Positions 17,132 through 27,086 are shown, numbered from the stretch's first letter. The stretch: 64,000 nucleotides of DNA from a bacterium 1xD42-87 (GCA_003611805.1 RAYM01000018.1:62001-126000), one strand, 5' to 3'. Notes: a model not told the origin generated them from the sequence alone. Program-made: numbers and translations.

Positions 17132-18463
17132 TCAACGATAAATCGGTCTCCGTATCAAAATCTCAAACAGAATAACCGCCATGACCGCCGTCAGCAGATC
17201 GGAGACCGCCTGTGCCATCAGGACTCCCTGGTAGGCGAACGCTTTGGAGGCGATGAAGAGAACGGCTGCAAAAAGCACCCCCTGTCTGCTGACCGACAGA
17301 AGAAAAGCGCCCACCGCTTTTCCTGCCGACTGGAAAGTACAGGTCGTCACAAGCACAACCGCCGTAAACACCATTCCCATCTGCTGCATACGGAGCATGG
17401 GGACACCGACCTCTATGATAGCCGCATCCTGCATAAACATCCCGATCATGGCGGGTGCCGCAAGGGAGAGCGCTCCCGCGAGCACCGCCGCCGTGCAGCA
17501 TTCAAAGCTGTATGAAAACCGCAGAATTTCCTTGAGACGCGCATGGTTTTTCGCGCCATAGTTATACCCGACCAGCGGCTGCGCGCCAAAGGCAAAGCCC
17601 ACCAGAACCAGAACGGCAATCAGATTCACCTTCATCACAATTCCCATTGCCGCAACCTTATCATTGCCGTATGGCAAAAGCGACCGGTTCGTCAGCGCAA
17701 TGCCAATGCTCTGCATCAAGTTCGTAATCGACGCCGGAATCCCGATTGCCAGTATCTGCCCAACCTCCACGATATGAATATGGAATCCCGCCGGGTTGAT
17801 GGAAAGCCGTCTGCTTCTTTTTAACAGAAACCAGACATAAAAGATATCCGCGAAAATATTTCCGATCACAGTCGCAATTGCCGCGCCTGCCGCACCGAGC
17901 CCTAACACGGAAATAAAGACAGGGTCCAGAATCATATTGACGACTGCGCCCAATATACTGCCCGTCATGGACGCCGTCGCAAACCCTTCCGTCCGCAGCA
18001 AATTGGACGGCGTGAAGGACAAAATAATAAACGGCGCGCCGAGCACGATATAGGTATAATAGCCGGAAGCATGGGTAAACGTCTCTGCGTCAGCGCCCAG
18101 CACATAAAGAATCGGTTCGCGGAGCATCATCATCACCGCCGTCACCAAAATCCCGCACACAATCGCCGCATAAAAACAAAAAACGCTTAAGCGTTTCCCG
18201 TCCTCATCCTTCTTCTCGCCGAACAGCCGGGAGATAAGGGAACTGCCTCCCAGTCCGAAAATATCGCCGAGCGCAATCATCAAGGTAAAGACCGGCGCGC
18301 TCAAGGAGACCCCTGCCACCAGATTCGTGTTGCCTGTCTGGGCGATAAAATAAGTATCTACCATATTATAGACCAATGAAACCACCATGCTGAGCACAAC
18401 AGGCAGGGCGAATTTAAAATAGGCTTTCGGCACCGGGGTTTTCTCAAATAATTCGTTTTCCAT
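17132..18463 (-). CDS. MATE family efflux transporter
   Basis: A 443-residue integral membrane protein with about twelve hydrophobic segments in two homologous halves. It opens ELFEKTPVPKAYFKFALPVV and carries NMVDTYFIAQTG and GLGGSSLISRLFGEKK, patterns of the NorM/MepA branch of MATE exporters, which expel cationic drugs using a Na+ or H+ gradient. Substrate unknown. Upstream on the same strand are a reductase and a GNAT gene with short spacing, so the three may be co-transcribed. Length is normal. Confidence 0.88.
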   Translation of the reverse strand: MENELFEKTPVPKAYFKFALPVVLSMVVSLVYNMVDTYFIAQTGNTNLVAGVSLSAPVFTLMIALGDIFGLGGSSLISRLFGEKKDEDGKRLSVFCFYAAIVCGILVTAVMMMLREPILYVLGADAETFTHASGYYTYIVLGAPFIILSFTPSNLLRTEGFATASMTGSILGAVVNMILDPVFISVLGLGAAGAAIATVIGNIFADIFYVWFLLKRSRRLSINPAGFHIHIVEVGQILAIGIPASITNLMQSIGIALTNRSLLPYGNDKVAAMGIVMKVNLIAVLVLVGFAFGAQPLVGYNYGAKNHARLKEILRFSYSFECCTAAVLAGALSLAAPAMIGMFMQDAAIIEVGVPMLRMQQMGMVFTAVVLVTTCTFQSAGKAVGAFLLSVSRQGVLFAAVLFIASKAFAYQGVLMAQAVSDLLTAVMAVILFEILIRRPIYR

Positions 18464-18490
18464 CTTTCCGTCCTCCTGCCCTCGGGGTTT

Positions 18491-19030
18491 CTACATTGTT
18501 TCGCAAAACGCCATGATCTCGTCCATACGCGGCGCAACATCTTCCTTATATTCCACAGAACATAAACCCAGACTGCCGCAGCACGCAATTTCCAGATGCC
18601 CGTAAAAATGTTCTATGCTCTGTATGATTCTCTCACATTCCTTCATCCCCGGTCCCGTCCGCAGGGCGATGACATATCCTCTTTTTCCGCCGCTGACCGC
18701 CGCATGGGGCTCGTGTGTGTTGCACCACGGCGTGCACCTGTCGATAAACGCCTTAAACTGTCCGGGAACATCCGCCCAATAGGACGGGGAGACCGACACG
18801 ATAAGATCCGCCCGCTCAAATTCACTGACAATCAGCGGAATGTCATCGTTCTGGACACATGCCGCCGTGTTATGGCACGTCCTGCATCCTTTACAAAATC
18901 CGAAATTATAATCGTCTATGCAGATGCACTTTGTCCCGTATTTCTCTGTAAGCTTTTGCGCGACAATTTTTACTATCTCAGCCGTGGCGCCTGTCCGCAC
19001 GGGACTGCAATTAATGATGAGTGCGTTCAT
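18491..19030 (-). CDS. Flavodoxin-fold NAD(P)H-dependent FMN reductase
   Basis: From the start chosen (MNALIINCSP, with GGAGG eight bases upstream) the protein has 179 residues. LIINCSPVRTGATAEIVKIV is the phosphate-binding loop of the NADPH-dependent FMN reductase family. A KGCRTCHNTAACVQNDD segment, with C-x2-C and a further Cys, resembles the iron-sulfur flavoprotein branch. SVSPSYWADVPGQFKAFIDR is the second flavin loop. It probably reduces quinones, nitro compounds or metals; the substrate is not evident. It sits 27 bases before the MATE gene. Confidence 0.85.
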   Translation of the reverse strand: MNALIINCSPVRTGATAEIVKIVAQKLTEKYGTKCICIDDYNFGFCKGCRTCHNTAACVQNDDIPLIVSEFERADLIVSVSPSYWADVPGQFKAFIDRCTPWCNTHEPHAAVSGGKRGYVIALRTGPGMKECERIIQSIEHFYGHLEIACCGSLGLCSVEYKEDVAPRMDEIMAFCETM

Positions 19031-19059
19031 AAGAGGTTCCTCCGCTAAATCCGAAAATA

Positions 19060-19521
19060 TCACTGAATTGTCTTCGCCATACACAAAGACTCCGGCATAT
19101 CCGCATACGGTCCGTAGTTGGGAATGACTGCAAAACCCAGCTTTTTATAGACCGCGCAGGACTCCGCCAGCAGCTCGCCCGTCTCCAGGATCATCCGCCG
19201 ATAACCCAACTCCGCCGCCCATTCGATCAGCAGGGAAACGAGCCTGCTCCCGATCCCCTGCCCCTGATATTCGTTATGTACAAACACCCTCTTTAACTCG
19301 ATATTCTCATCGTCGTATCTTCTGATGGCGCCGCCGCCAACCGCCCTGCCATGATCATAGACAACGATCGCTTCCCGTATCTCGTCAAGCTGGTTAAACT
19401 TCTGATACTTTTCTCTCTTGATCTGCCTCCCGACACGCCTGTCCAAATCCATGTCGAGGAGTCGGCAATTTTCGATGAAATCTTCGTTTTTACCGTCTGT
19501 TCTCACATAGTCCATAGCCAT
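19060..19521 (-). CDS. GNAT family N-acetyltransferase
   Basis: A 153-residue single GNAT domain starting behind AAGGAGG. The acetyl-CoA loop is [20 protein letters not shown] (Q/R-x-x-G-x-G/A type) after an ELKRVFV strand, and [24 protein letters not shown] is the usual C-terminal part. The acceptor is unknown. It lies between the hybrid kinase and the FMN reductase on the same strand, with gaps of 30-50 bases. Confidence 0.88.
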   Translation of the reverse strand: MAMDYVRTDGKNEDFIENCRLLDMDLDRRVGRQIKREKYQKFNQLDEIREAIVVYDHGRAVGGGAIRRYDDENIELKRVFVHNEYQGQGIGSRLVSLLIEWAAELGYRRMILETGELLAESCAVYKKLGFAVIPNYGPYADMPESLCMAKTIQ

Positions 19522-19572
19522 AAGGTTCCTCCTTCATTTCCTGTCCCGATGTCACTGCCTCATACTTCGGTC

Positions 19573-22122
19573 TCACGAGGATTTCGGTTTTTCGTATCTC
19601 AGCCGATTCATGACCCGGAACATTTTCCCCATATCCACCGGCTTCGCCAGATGCTCATTCATCCCGGCGTCCTTTGCCATCGCCACATCCTCGTCAAACG
19701 CGTTGGCTGACAGCGCAATGATGGGAACGGTTTTTGCGTCCGCCCGGTCCATGGCGCGAATTACACGCGCCGCCTCATATCCACTCATAACCGGCATCAT
19801 CAGATCCATAAGCACACAGTCAAATGTTTCCGGCGCAGATGCCGCAAACGCATCCACTGCCTCTTTTCCGTCATTTGCGGTCACGACCTTCGCACCCGCG
19901 TCCTTGAGCATGAACTCAATGATTTCACAGTTTATCTCGTTATCTTCCACCAGAAGAACGCGCATCCCGTCAATGGTACCCGTTTCATTCTGCCCTTCAT
20001 CCACAGCCTGCGCATCACGCACCCCGTCGATCTGCATGGGCAGGGTGATACGAAACATACTGCCACTTCCAATCTGACTTTCTACCTCAATATGCCCCTT
20101 CATCTGGTCTACCAGCTGTTTCACAATGGACATGCCGAGACCCACGCCATTATAATGGGTTCTGGCACTTTTATGCTCCTGCGTAAAGGGCTCGAAAATA
20201 TGCTTTTTGAACTCCTCCCCAATACCGATTCCGGTATCTTCGACCACAAACTGATATTCCGCGGTGTCACCCCGGCAGGACATCTCCTTTGCCTGCACAA
20301 AGACGGCGCCCTGTGGGTGGTTATATTTTATGGCGTTATCAATGATATTCATCAGAATCTGCTGCAGATACAGCGGATTTCCAATCACTCTACCATGCTG
20401 TATATCGATTTCTTCCAATGTCAGCCGTATGCCCCGCTCCTTTGCCCTCTCGTCCAGAAGCGCGATACTGTTTTCCAATATATCCCGGAGTGCAAACGAT
20501 TCCTCCGCTTCCGTCGTTCTTCCGCTATCCATCTTGCTGATCTGAAGCACATCGTTGACCAGAGAGAGCAGATGCTCCGTTGACACGCGTATCTTGTTCC
20601 GGCAGTCTCTCTGCCGCTCCGGATCGTCCTGACTTTTCTCTATGATGGACAGCATCCCCAGTATGCCGTTGATGGGTGTGCGCAGGTCGTGTGACATATG
20701 GGAAAGGAATTCGCTCTTTGCCGAATTGGCGCGTCTGACCTTCTCCAGAAGTTCCATGATCGCCTGCTCCTGTTTTCCCTTCGCCACCATTGTCTCTGTG
20801 ATATCCTGATGATATCCGTTCAGACAGATGCCTGGTTTTTTGAATGTCTTGTCGGGCACACCGCCGCAGCGGACATAAATTCTCCCAAGCTCAGGATGCT
20901 TCCACGGGTAAATCACTTCGGAGCGTCCGGTTTCCACGATCTCCCGCACGGCTTCCTGCACCATCTCCACATATTCCGGCTCAATGTTTTCAAACCAATG
21001 TCGGTAGCACTCCTCCGGCTCGATCTCATCCGACACGCCAAGCAGCATCCGCATGACCCGGTTGGTATACATCCTCGGCTGGCATCCCTCCTCCAGCTCG
21101 ATCGTCCAGATGCCGGTTCTTGCACCTTCGAGAATATCCTCCAGATTCTGCCTCGCCTCCAGCTTGTACTTCTCTTCCTGCTCCACCACCGCGTTCACAT
21201 CCCGCAGGGCAAAAATCGCGCTGTTTTCTTCCTCCTCTTTCTCCGTGGCAGAAAAATGAATCTCCATATGTTTCAATCCATAAACGTTGTCATTGACCTG
21301 ATAACGCACATAGAACTTCTTCTTTGTCCGAAGCTGCGAAAGCACATACTCCTTTTTTGTCACGGCGGTAAGCTTTTTCTGGTCTCTGGGTGCGACACAC
21401 CGGGAAATATACTGTCCGACAGCCGCCTGATATCCGTCCGCAAAACCGGCGCCCCAATCCATATCCATCTTTTCGCTGTTCCTGTATGCCTCACATTCAC
21501 CCGTATCAAAATTTACCTGATAAATGCCCAGATAATCCACGCTGAGCGCCTGCAGGACATTGTAACTGCGCTTCTGGAGTTCCCGGAACAGATTGCGCTG
21601 TTTCAGACATGATACAATGAAGTATGCCGCGGTCTGGAGCATATTCGACGCGTATTCCAGCGACTTCGCCGGCGGATTGTCCACCCCGTAAAAGCCGATG
21701 ATCTTTTCCCCGTTGTAAAGGGGAACCACCACAAGAGAACGGATGCTCTGCCGCTTCAGATTCTCATACTGCAAAGGATCCGTCTCCCGTATGTCTTCCA
21801 GATTCTCTATAACGATATGTCTGCCAATGCTGAAATTCCGATACCAGCTCGCGCACACCTCCTGGGGCAAATTCTGTAGGTGCTCCTTTTCCGGCTCCAC
21901 CCCGTCCGCCACCCACTCGTAAGTGTTGTCGTCACAGCCGGACGCATTCTGCTCAAATATGTAAGTGCGTTCCCCGTCCAGCGCCATCCCCAGATGTTGT
22001 AACAGCACATCAAGAGACTGATCCGGCGTCTCCGCCAGCAGGGCGGCGCGAAGCCCCTCATTGATGACATTCTCCAGATTCTGAACGCTCTGCACTCCAC
22101 TCTGCTGTCCCAAACAGTCCAT
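19573..22122 (-). CDS. Hybrid sensor histidine kinase/response regulator (GAF-PAS-HK-REC)
   Basis: An 849-residue protein without membrane segments, start behind AAGGAGG. Order: GAF domain about 20-170 (SIRSLVVVPLYNGEKIIGFYGVDNP), a PAS-like domain about 190-325, a second PAS about 330-450 (EGARTGIWTIELEE... GYHQDITE), then a dimerisation helix with the phospho-acceptor His near 480 (SEFLSHMSHDLRTPINGIL). The HATPase domain has IDNAIKYNHPQGAV, VVEDTGIGIGEEF and GVGLGMSIVKQLVDQ. A C-terminal receiver (about 725-845) has LLVEDNEINCEI, phospho-Asp in VLMDLMMPVMSG, and LSANAF. A cytosolic sensor; no separate phosphotransfer or output gene is adjacent. The AraC gene upstream on the same strand may be functionally linked. 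Confidence 0.9.
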   Translation of the reverse strand: MDCLGQQSGVQSVQNLENVINEGLRAALLAETPDQSLDVLLQHLGMALDGERTYIFEQNASGCDDNTYEWVADGVEPEKEHLQNLPQEVCASWYRNFSIGRHIVIENLEDIRETDPLQYENLKRQSIRSLVVVPLYNGEKIIGFYGVDNPPAKSLEYASNMLQTAAYFIVSCLKQRNLFRELQKRSYNVLQALSVDYLGIYQVNFDTGECEAYRNSEKMDMDWGAGFADGYQAAVGQYISRCVAPRDQKKLTAVTKKEYVLSQLRTKKKFYVRYQVNDNVYGLKHMEIHFSATEKEEEENSAIFALRDVNAVVEQEEKYKLEARQNLEDILEGARTGIWTIELEEGCQPRMYTNRVMRMLLGVSDEIEPEECYRHWFENIEPEYVEMVQEAVREIVETGRSEVIYPWKHPELGRIYVRCGGVPDKTFKKPGICLNGYHQDITETMVAKGKQEQAIMELLEKVRRANSAKSEFLSHMSHDLRTPINGILGMLSIIEKSQDDPERQRDCRNKIRVSTEHLLSLVNDVLQISKMDSGRTTEAEESFALRDILENSIALLDERAKERGIRLTLEEIDIQHGRVIGNPLYLQQILMNIIDNAIKYNHPQGAVFVQAKEMSCRGDTAEYQFVVEDTGIGIGEEFKKHIFEPFTQEHKSARTHYNGVGLGMSIVKQLVDQMKGHIEVESQIGSGSMFRITLPMQIDGVRDAQAVDEGQNETGTIDGMRVLLVEDNEINCEIIEFMLKDAGAKVVTANDGKEAVDAFAASAPETFDCVLMDLMMPVMSGYEAARVIRAMDRADAKTVPIIALSANAFDEDVAMAKDAGMNEHLAKPVDMGKMFRVMNRLRYEKPKSS

Positions 22123-22305
22123 TGTTTTCCTCCTTCACCGATTCAAATCGTTTTCTGAAAGCCGTTTGTCCCCTTTGCTTTATCTGTTCACGTATTTCTC
22201 TTGTAACCACTATTATATCCGCAAACCAATATATTCTCAATGAAAATCCTAAATCTACTGATCCGAAACACCGTATTGGTGTCCCGGATGATGGAGCAGA
22301 CGTCC

Positions 22306-23202
22306 TTATGCCTTTCTTTTTCTGTACTCGCCGGGCGTCACCTGAAACACTTCCTTGAATTTCCGGCAAAAATAACCGACATTTTCAAACCCGGTGTCGC
22401 GGGCAATGGCGGCGACGCTGTCCTGCGTCGTCACGAGCAGTTTTGCTGCCCGTTTCAGCCTGTAATGCACCAGATAGCTGATAGGCGAGGTGTGAATATT
22501 TTTGTGAAAAATACCAAGTACACTGCTTTTACTGAGAGCCACCGTTTCCGCGATATCGTCAAGCGATATCTGGTTCGGATAATTTTTGTGAATGTACTGC
22601 AGCATAATCTGGATCTGTGCCTGCGTCCGCGCCGATGCCTGTGGTGCGGAGGTCTTTTCTGTGATATCCATATTCTCATACAGCAGCCGCCACAGTTTTA
22701 AAAGCAGCTCCTCCGTCTTTATTTCGCATCCGTTTTCCTTTTCCTGCACGGCAAATATATCCGCCAGCGTGCAAAGAATCTCTGCCTGTGCGGGATCCCC
22801 GGCGGAAAAGATCTGACACTCTGCCGCCGAGTCAAGAACCGGCTGTACATACTTCCTATAAATCAGACTGTCTTCCGAGGCAAGCAGGGACGGGGAAAAT
22901 ACCATATTGGGAATAATGACGCTCCCTGCCGCCTCAAACCTGTGAATCACCTGCGAATTGATAAAAATACCCGTTCCGGCTCCCAGGACATATCTTTCGC
23001 TCCCGATCAGGAAATCCGCCGTCCCCTCTTTGATCAAGACAAATTCCACTTCCGAATGCCAGTGCCAGTCTATACAGTGAAAATCGAACTGCCAGATATC
23101 CTCCAGATAATATCGGAACGGATACTCCTCGCTTCCGTGGGGAATGGTCTCCCGCAGCGATTCATCGGTTACGATCCTGCTGTACCCCTCATTTGTTTTC
23201 AT
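22306..23202 (-). CDS. AraC family transcriptional regulator
   Basis: From the start at 23202 (MKTNEGYSRIV, behind AAAGGAG) the protein has 298 residues. The frame is open further upstream, but without a ribosome site. The N-terminal half is a cupin effector domain with WHWHSEVEFVLIKEGTADFLI and GTGIFINSQVIHRFEA. The C-terminal 100 residues hold two helix-turn-helices: ISLDDIAETVALSKSSVLGI and DSVAAIARDTGFENVGYFCR, ending FKEVFQVTPGEYRKRK. It is divergent from an MFS transporter gene, the classic arrangement for a regulator and its target. Confidence 0.9.
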   Translation of the reverse strand: MKTNEGYSRIVTDESLRETIPHGSEEYPFRYYLEDIWQFDFHCIDWHWHSEVEFVLIKEGTADFLIGSERYVLGAGTGIFINSQVIHRFEAAGSVIIPNMVFSPSLLASEDSLIYRKYVQPVLDSAAECQIFSAGDPAQAEILCTLADIFAVQEKENGCEIKTEELLLKLWRLLYENMDITEKTSAPQASARTQAQIQIMLQYIHKNYPNQISLDDIAETVALSKSSVLGIFHKNIHTSPISYLVHYRLKRAAKLLVTTQDSVAAIARDTGFENVGYFCRKFKEVFQVTPGEYRKRKA

Positions 23203-23482
23203 ATCATGCCGCTCCTTTGTTCCCGCGGGCAGCGTGCCACGTGACTTTCTTACGCAGGAATCCCTGACTGTACCGCAGACCTTACTGTGAAACCGAAGGT
23301 TAAACTGTAATATTGTGTAATAATATTGGGATATATTGCATTGATGTCTGCATCTGACTACTATATAATACAATTCGTTGCAGAAGTCAATCCCTTCTGT
23401 GCGAAACCGATGAAATGAAATAACAGTTCAGCCTTCGGCTTCTCTGTTACGGACTTGCAGTTACGAAAGGAGTACATGCGCT
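23203..23482. promoter_or_regulatory. Divergent intergenic region, AraC regulator / MFS transporter
   Basis: 280 bases with no gene. It holds the ribosome sites of both genes and a hairpin AACAG..AGCC-TTC-GGCT..CTGTT (23421-23448) near the MFS side. Any AraC sites should be here; I could not pick out a convincing pair of direct repeats. Confidence 0.4.
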
Positions 23483-24670
23483 ATGTCAAAAAATTATAAG
23501 AAAACGCTGATTGCCTGCTACCTTGGCTTCATCACGCAGGCGATCTGCGCAAATTTCGCGCCGCTGCTGTTTTTAACGTTTCACAATAAATATGAGATAC
23601 CGCTCGGGCAGATCGCGCTGATTTCCACCGTCTTTTTTCTGACCCAGCTGATCGTGGATGTCCTCTGTTCCTATTTTGCAGACAAGATCGGATACCGCAA
23701 GTGCGTTATTGCCTCGGAATTGTGCGCGGCGGCTGGTCTGGTCGGACTCGCCTTTCTGCCGGACCTCTTTTCCAATCCACTCTCCGGCATTATCGCAAGC
23801 GTCATTGTCTATGCCATCGGGAGCGGGCTGATCGAGGTACTGTGCAGCCCGATTGTGGAGGCATGCCCCTTTGACAACAAGGAAGCCGTGATGAGTCTGC
23901 TTCACTCATTTTACTGCTGGGGCTCTGTGGGCGTCATCCTTCTGTCCACCATCTTTTTCGCGGTATTTGGTATTGACAGTTGGAAATGGCTTGCCTGCAT
24001 CTGGGCTGTCATTCCTCTGTACAATATTTACAACTTCGCCACCTGCCCCATTGAACATACGACCGAAGACGGAGGCGGCATGGGCACAGGACGTCTGCTC
24101 CGGGTTCCGCTGTTCTGGATATCCATTGTTCTCATGGTCTGCGCGGGCGCTTCCGAGCTTTCCATGGCACAGTGGGCTTCCGCCTACACGGAATCGGCGC
24201 TCGGCTTTTCAAAGGCGATGGGCGATCTTGCCGGTCCGTGCATGTTTGCGATAACCATGGGCATCAGCCGTGTCATCTTCGGAAAATACGGCGACAGGCT
24301 GGAGCTGACGCGGTTTATGCTCGGCTCGGGCGTCCTTTGCCTGAGCTGTTACATAGCGGCATCCATCTCAGACAACCCGGTTATCGGGCTGGTCGGCTGT
24401 ATTTTGTGCGGTTTTTCCGTGGGCATCATGTGGCCCGGCACGATCAGTATCTGCTCCGGGCGGCTGCCAAAGGGCGGAACCGCCATGTTCGCCCTGCTCG
24501 CCATGGCGGGGGATCTGGGCGGCGCGTTCGGTCCCAGTCTGGTGGGAAATATCACCCAGAATGCGGGCAATGACCTGAGAAAAGGGATGCTTGTGGGATG
24601 CGTTTTCCCGCTGATACTGATCCTTTCCCTAATTTTACTGAAAGGTATGAGAAAACCGAAAAGTACCTAA
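23483..24670 (+). CDS. Major facilitator superfamily transporter
   Basis: A 395-residue protein with about twelve hydrophobic segments, starting behind AAAGGAG. The MFS loop 2-3 motif appears as SYFADKIGYRKCVIASEL, and the half-way repeat as FGKYGDRLELTRFMLGSG. The N-terminus (LIACYLGFITQAICANFAPLL) and the SLLHSFYCWGSVG motif resemble the FucP/sugar branch of MFS, so a carbohydrate is possible but not certain. Divergent from the AraC regulator. Confidence 0.85.
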   Translation: MSKNYKKTLIACYLGFITQAICANFAPLLFLTFHNKYEIPLGQIALISTVFFLTQLIVDVLCSYFADKIGYRKCVIASELCAAAGLVGLAFLPDLFSNPLSGIIASVIVYAIGSGLIEVLCSPIVEACPFDNKEAVMSLLHSFYCWGSVGVILLSTIFFAVFGIDSWKWLACIWAVIPLYNIYNFATCPIEHTTEDGGGMGTGRLLRVPLFWISIVLMVCAGASELSMAQWASAYTESALGFSKAMGDLAGPCMFAITMGISRVIFGKYGDRLELTRFMLGSGVLCLSCYIAASISDNPVIGLVGCILCGFSVGIMWPGTISICSGRLPKGGTAMFALLAMAGDLGGAFGPSLVGNITQNAGNDLRKGMLVGCVFPLILILSLILLKGMRKPKST

Positions 24671-24741
24671 AGTAAATGGGATGGCAGAAAGAGCTTCCAG
24701 TGTCTGCTGCTATCCCGAAAATACCTCCTGCCTGACCATTT

Positions 24742-25722
24742 TCAGCTCCGCCACCGCCCCGTAATGAAGCACCGTAAACGCAGCGGGAGCAATTTCAGAA
24801 AGCAGCCTGATATGCCGCTGCGGTGTACAGCCAGCACGCACCCCACCGAAACTGCCAGCAAAACAGCACACCCCGCCGGTGTAAGCAAAATCTCCTGCAC
24901 TCCCTCCATCCGCGCCGTCGTATACACCGCCAGATTCGCCGCCGCATGAAAAAGAAAGGGCGTCCCGAATTTCCCGCTTCTCTCATAAAGATACGCCATC
25001 AGCATTCCCAGACACGCGCCGTACACGCCCTGCACCAGATTGCCGTGAAATGCACCGAAGAGAAGCCCGGAAGCGACAATCCCGATCGCCGGGTTGTATA
25101 GACGGCGCAGGCGGTTGTAAATCACACCGCGAAAAACGACCTCCTCCGCCAGCGGGGAGATCAGCCCATAGAGAATAAAACCCACAGCAAAAGCCACGCC
25201 GTACTGCCTATCCGCCACCTTCTGGTAGGTCTGGGAACTGTCCGCAAACCCTGTCAGTGTCAGAAGCGCGTTGAATCCCAGCGAAGCGCTGAAAGCAAGA
25301 ACCACGGTGAGAGCAGTCATGCCCTTTTGTCTCCGCGCCGTTATGCCGACCCAATCAGTCAACCCCGAGGCAGAACCAGCCACACGGTCTTCCCGCCCTG
25401 CTGCCCCGGTCATCGCAGATGAAGTCCCCTCTCCACCCTCTTTCAGCGCCACAAACCACCCTGTTTCCCCGCGCCCCCGCAGTTCCTCCTTTAACATCGG
25501 CACGACAGGCAAAATACCCGCCAGCATGCACAGTCCCCCCATCACACCTGTGACAGTGGCGGCATGTGCCGTCAAAAACTGCCCGTACGCCCCGCCGAAA
25601 CGCTCCACCGTCGCCTGATACACAAAAGCCAGAATCAGATATGCCGCATTGTAAGTCAGATAATAGAGCAGATAGGGAAATAACACTTCCCACGCCTTTT
25701 GAAGAGAAGTCTTCCCTTTCAT
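24742..25722 (-). CDS. CPBP family intramembrane metalloprotease
   Basis: A 326-residue polytopic membrane protein of the CPBP (Abi, Rce1-like) family. The glutamate motif EEVVFRGVIYNRLRR, the second motif FGAFHGNLVQGVYG and the third, FLFHAAANLAVY, carry the expected Glu, Arg and His residues, so it should be catalytically competent. A variable, probably cytoplasmic loop of about 60 residues (about 80-135) lies between the second and third membrane segments. Bacterial members cut or modify membrane peptides and take part in bacteriocin immunity. Its ATG overlaps the stop of the HAD gene upstream (ATGA), so the two are translationally coupled. Confidence 0.88.
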   Translation of the reverse strand: MKGKTSLQKAWEVLFPYLLYYLTYNAAYLILAFVYQATVERFGGAYGQFLTAHAATVTGVMGGLCMLAGILPVVPMLKEELRGRGETGWFVALKEGGEGTSSAMTGAAGREDRVAGSASGLTDWVGITARRQKGMTALTVVLAFSASLGFNALLTLTGFADSSQTYQKVADRQYGVAFAVGFILYGLISPLAEEVVFRGVIYNRLRRLYNPAIGIVASGLLFGAFHGNLVQGVYGACLGMLMAYLYERSGKFGTPFLFHAAANLAVYTTARMEGVQEILLTPAGCAVLLAVSVGCVLAVHRSGISGCFLKLLPLRLRCFITGRWRS

Positions 25723-26423
25723 TTCAAAGCCTCCCCAAGCGCTTCCACTGTTTCAACAGTCACATCCGCCCCCGCGAGGGAAAGTTCCCCCGGCGCCGCA
25801 TATCCGTAATTCACGCCGACAGAGGCAATATGAAACGCCTTCGCACCCTCGACGTCGAACCGCCGGTCTCCCACCATGACAACTATGTCATATTTCTCCC
25901 CGGACTCCCTGTCTTTTACCTCCATAATCTCCCGAAACAGTTCTTCCGGCAGAAGACGGCGCAGCGCCTCCTCCACCACTTCCTCCTTCTTTCCCCGGGT
26001 GCCGTCAAGCTCGCTGCCAACCACCACATCAAAATATCCAGCCAGTCCGAAATGGGACAGAATCCGCTCCACAAAAACCCCCGGCTTGCTGGAAGCCACC
26101 GCCAGCTTTTTCCCCGCCGTCTTCAACGCCGCTAAAAGCCGCTCCATTCCCGGATAAACCTCATTTTCAAACAGTCCGGTCACACTGAACCTCTCCCTGT
26201 AATACACGGTCGCCTGCCGCCCCTGTTCCTCGTCAAACCCGTAAAACTCGCGGAAACTGTCCATAAGCGGCGGTCCGATAAACGGTTCCAGCTTATCGAG
26301 ATCCGGCTCCTCGATCCCCATTTTATGTAAAGCATACTGTACACAGGTCGTAATACCGAGTTTTGGGTCAGTCAGCGTACCGTCCAGGTCAAATAAAATA
26401 TATTGATATTTGTTGTCCATCAT
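25719..26423 (-). CDS. HAD family hydrolase, phosphoglycolate-phosphatase-like
   Basis: A 234-residue HAD phosphatase of subfamily IA. Motif I is FDLDGTLTDPKLGI with the nucleophile Asp, motif II is VASSKP, and motifs III/IV are KKEEVVEEAL and VMVGDRRFDVEGAKAF. The helical cap has GPPLMDSFREFYGFDEEQG. Proteins of this type include phosphoglycolate phosphatase Gph and pyrophosphatase PpaX; the substrate is not settled by sequence. Two ATGs in a row follow GAAGGAGAAG. It overlaps the upstream LysM pseudogene's stop and the downstream CPBP start, giving a tight three-gene operon. Confidence 0.88.
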   Translation of the reverse strand: MMDNKYQYILFDLDGTLTDPKLGITTCVQYALHKMGIEEPDLDKLEPFIGPPLMDSFREFYGFDEEQGRQATVYYRERFSVTGLFENEVYPGMERLLAALKTAGKKLAVASSKPGVFVERILSHFGLAGYFDVVVGSELDGTRGKKEEVVEEALRRLLPEELFREIMEVKDRESGEKYDIVVMVGDRRFDVEGAKAFHIASVGVNYGYAAPGELSLAGADVTVETVEALGEALK

Positions 26424-27086
26424 CTTCTCCTTCTTCCTTCACAGTCCCAGTAAAGTATCTCATGGCATACACTGACATAGACAGCGTTCGGCATAAGCGA
26501 CAGATCGGGCAGCGCCCCGTCCGTACAGGCGAATGCCGCCATGATGAGGTACTTTTTGCTGCCGCCGTCAAAGACAAACTGATAATAACACATATCACAT
26601 AAATCTGTCACCCGGTATCTGGCAAAGGAAAGATCGGATACCCGGTCGCCACAGACTTTTCCGGCACACATTTCCGCCTCGCGCTTAAAATCCTCCCAAT
26701 GACTATACGGGTCATCTTCTCCCAGATCATTCCGCGCAGTCACCGTCTGGAACATCTGGTAACACGCCCCGTTTTCCTTCCAGCCACAGCCGCCGGTACT
26801 CCGCGCCGCTCCCATAGTATTCGCACGCAATGTCCCAGAGGGTATCTCCCTCCTGTACAGTATAGCTTTCCGCATCCGAATTGACAAATTCCAGATAGTG
26901 CCCCCTTCCCCGTCCTGCCGGTTTTGTTGACCGAAGAAGATAATCTTCATCCACACCGTAATAATAGGCGTGGGCATGTATGGGACATACGAAAATGCCA
27001 CAAAGGAATACGGAAAGACAGCTCAGAACACAGACAAATTTCCTATGCACCAGGCGCTTCTTTGTTGTTTGCATATACTTTATCAT
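26420..27086 (-). pseudogene. LysM-domain secreted protein, frameshifted
   Basis: Two overlapping minus-strand frames together give one protein. The first (27086 to 26727) has a signal peptide (KFVCVLSCLSVFLCGIFVCP then HAHAYYYG) and a LysM motif, SYTVQEGDTLWDIACEYYGS, then runs into unrelated residues (GKRGVLPDV) and a stop. The second frame, from about 26790 to the stop at 26420, continues as a conserved-looking domain: NDLGEDDPYSHWEDFKREAE, VCGDRVSDLSFARYRVTDL and ILYWDCEGRRRR. The change falls inside the LysM fold, before its last helix-strand, so a deletion with loss of frame is likely. A sequencing error cannot be excluded. It heads the HAD-CPBP operon. Confidence 0.65.

Noticed and set aside
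17132..19521. A dedicated drug-resistance island (MATE, reductase, GNAT)
   Set aside because: No mobility genes and no composition shift; the three genes are ordinary chromosomal families with loose spacing.
24742..27086. A bacteriocin immunity or defence cluster built on the CPBP protease
   Set aside because: The neighbours are a HAD phosphatase and a broken LysM protein; there is no precursor peptide, radical-SAM enzyme or exporter nearby.
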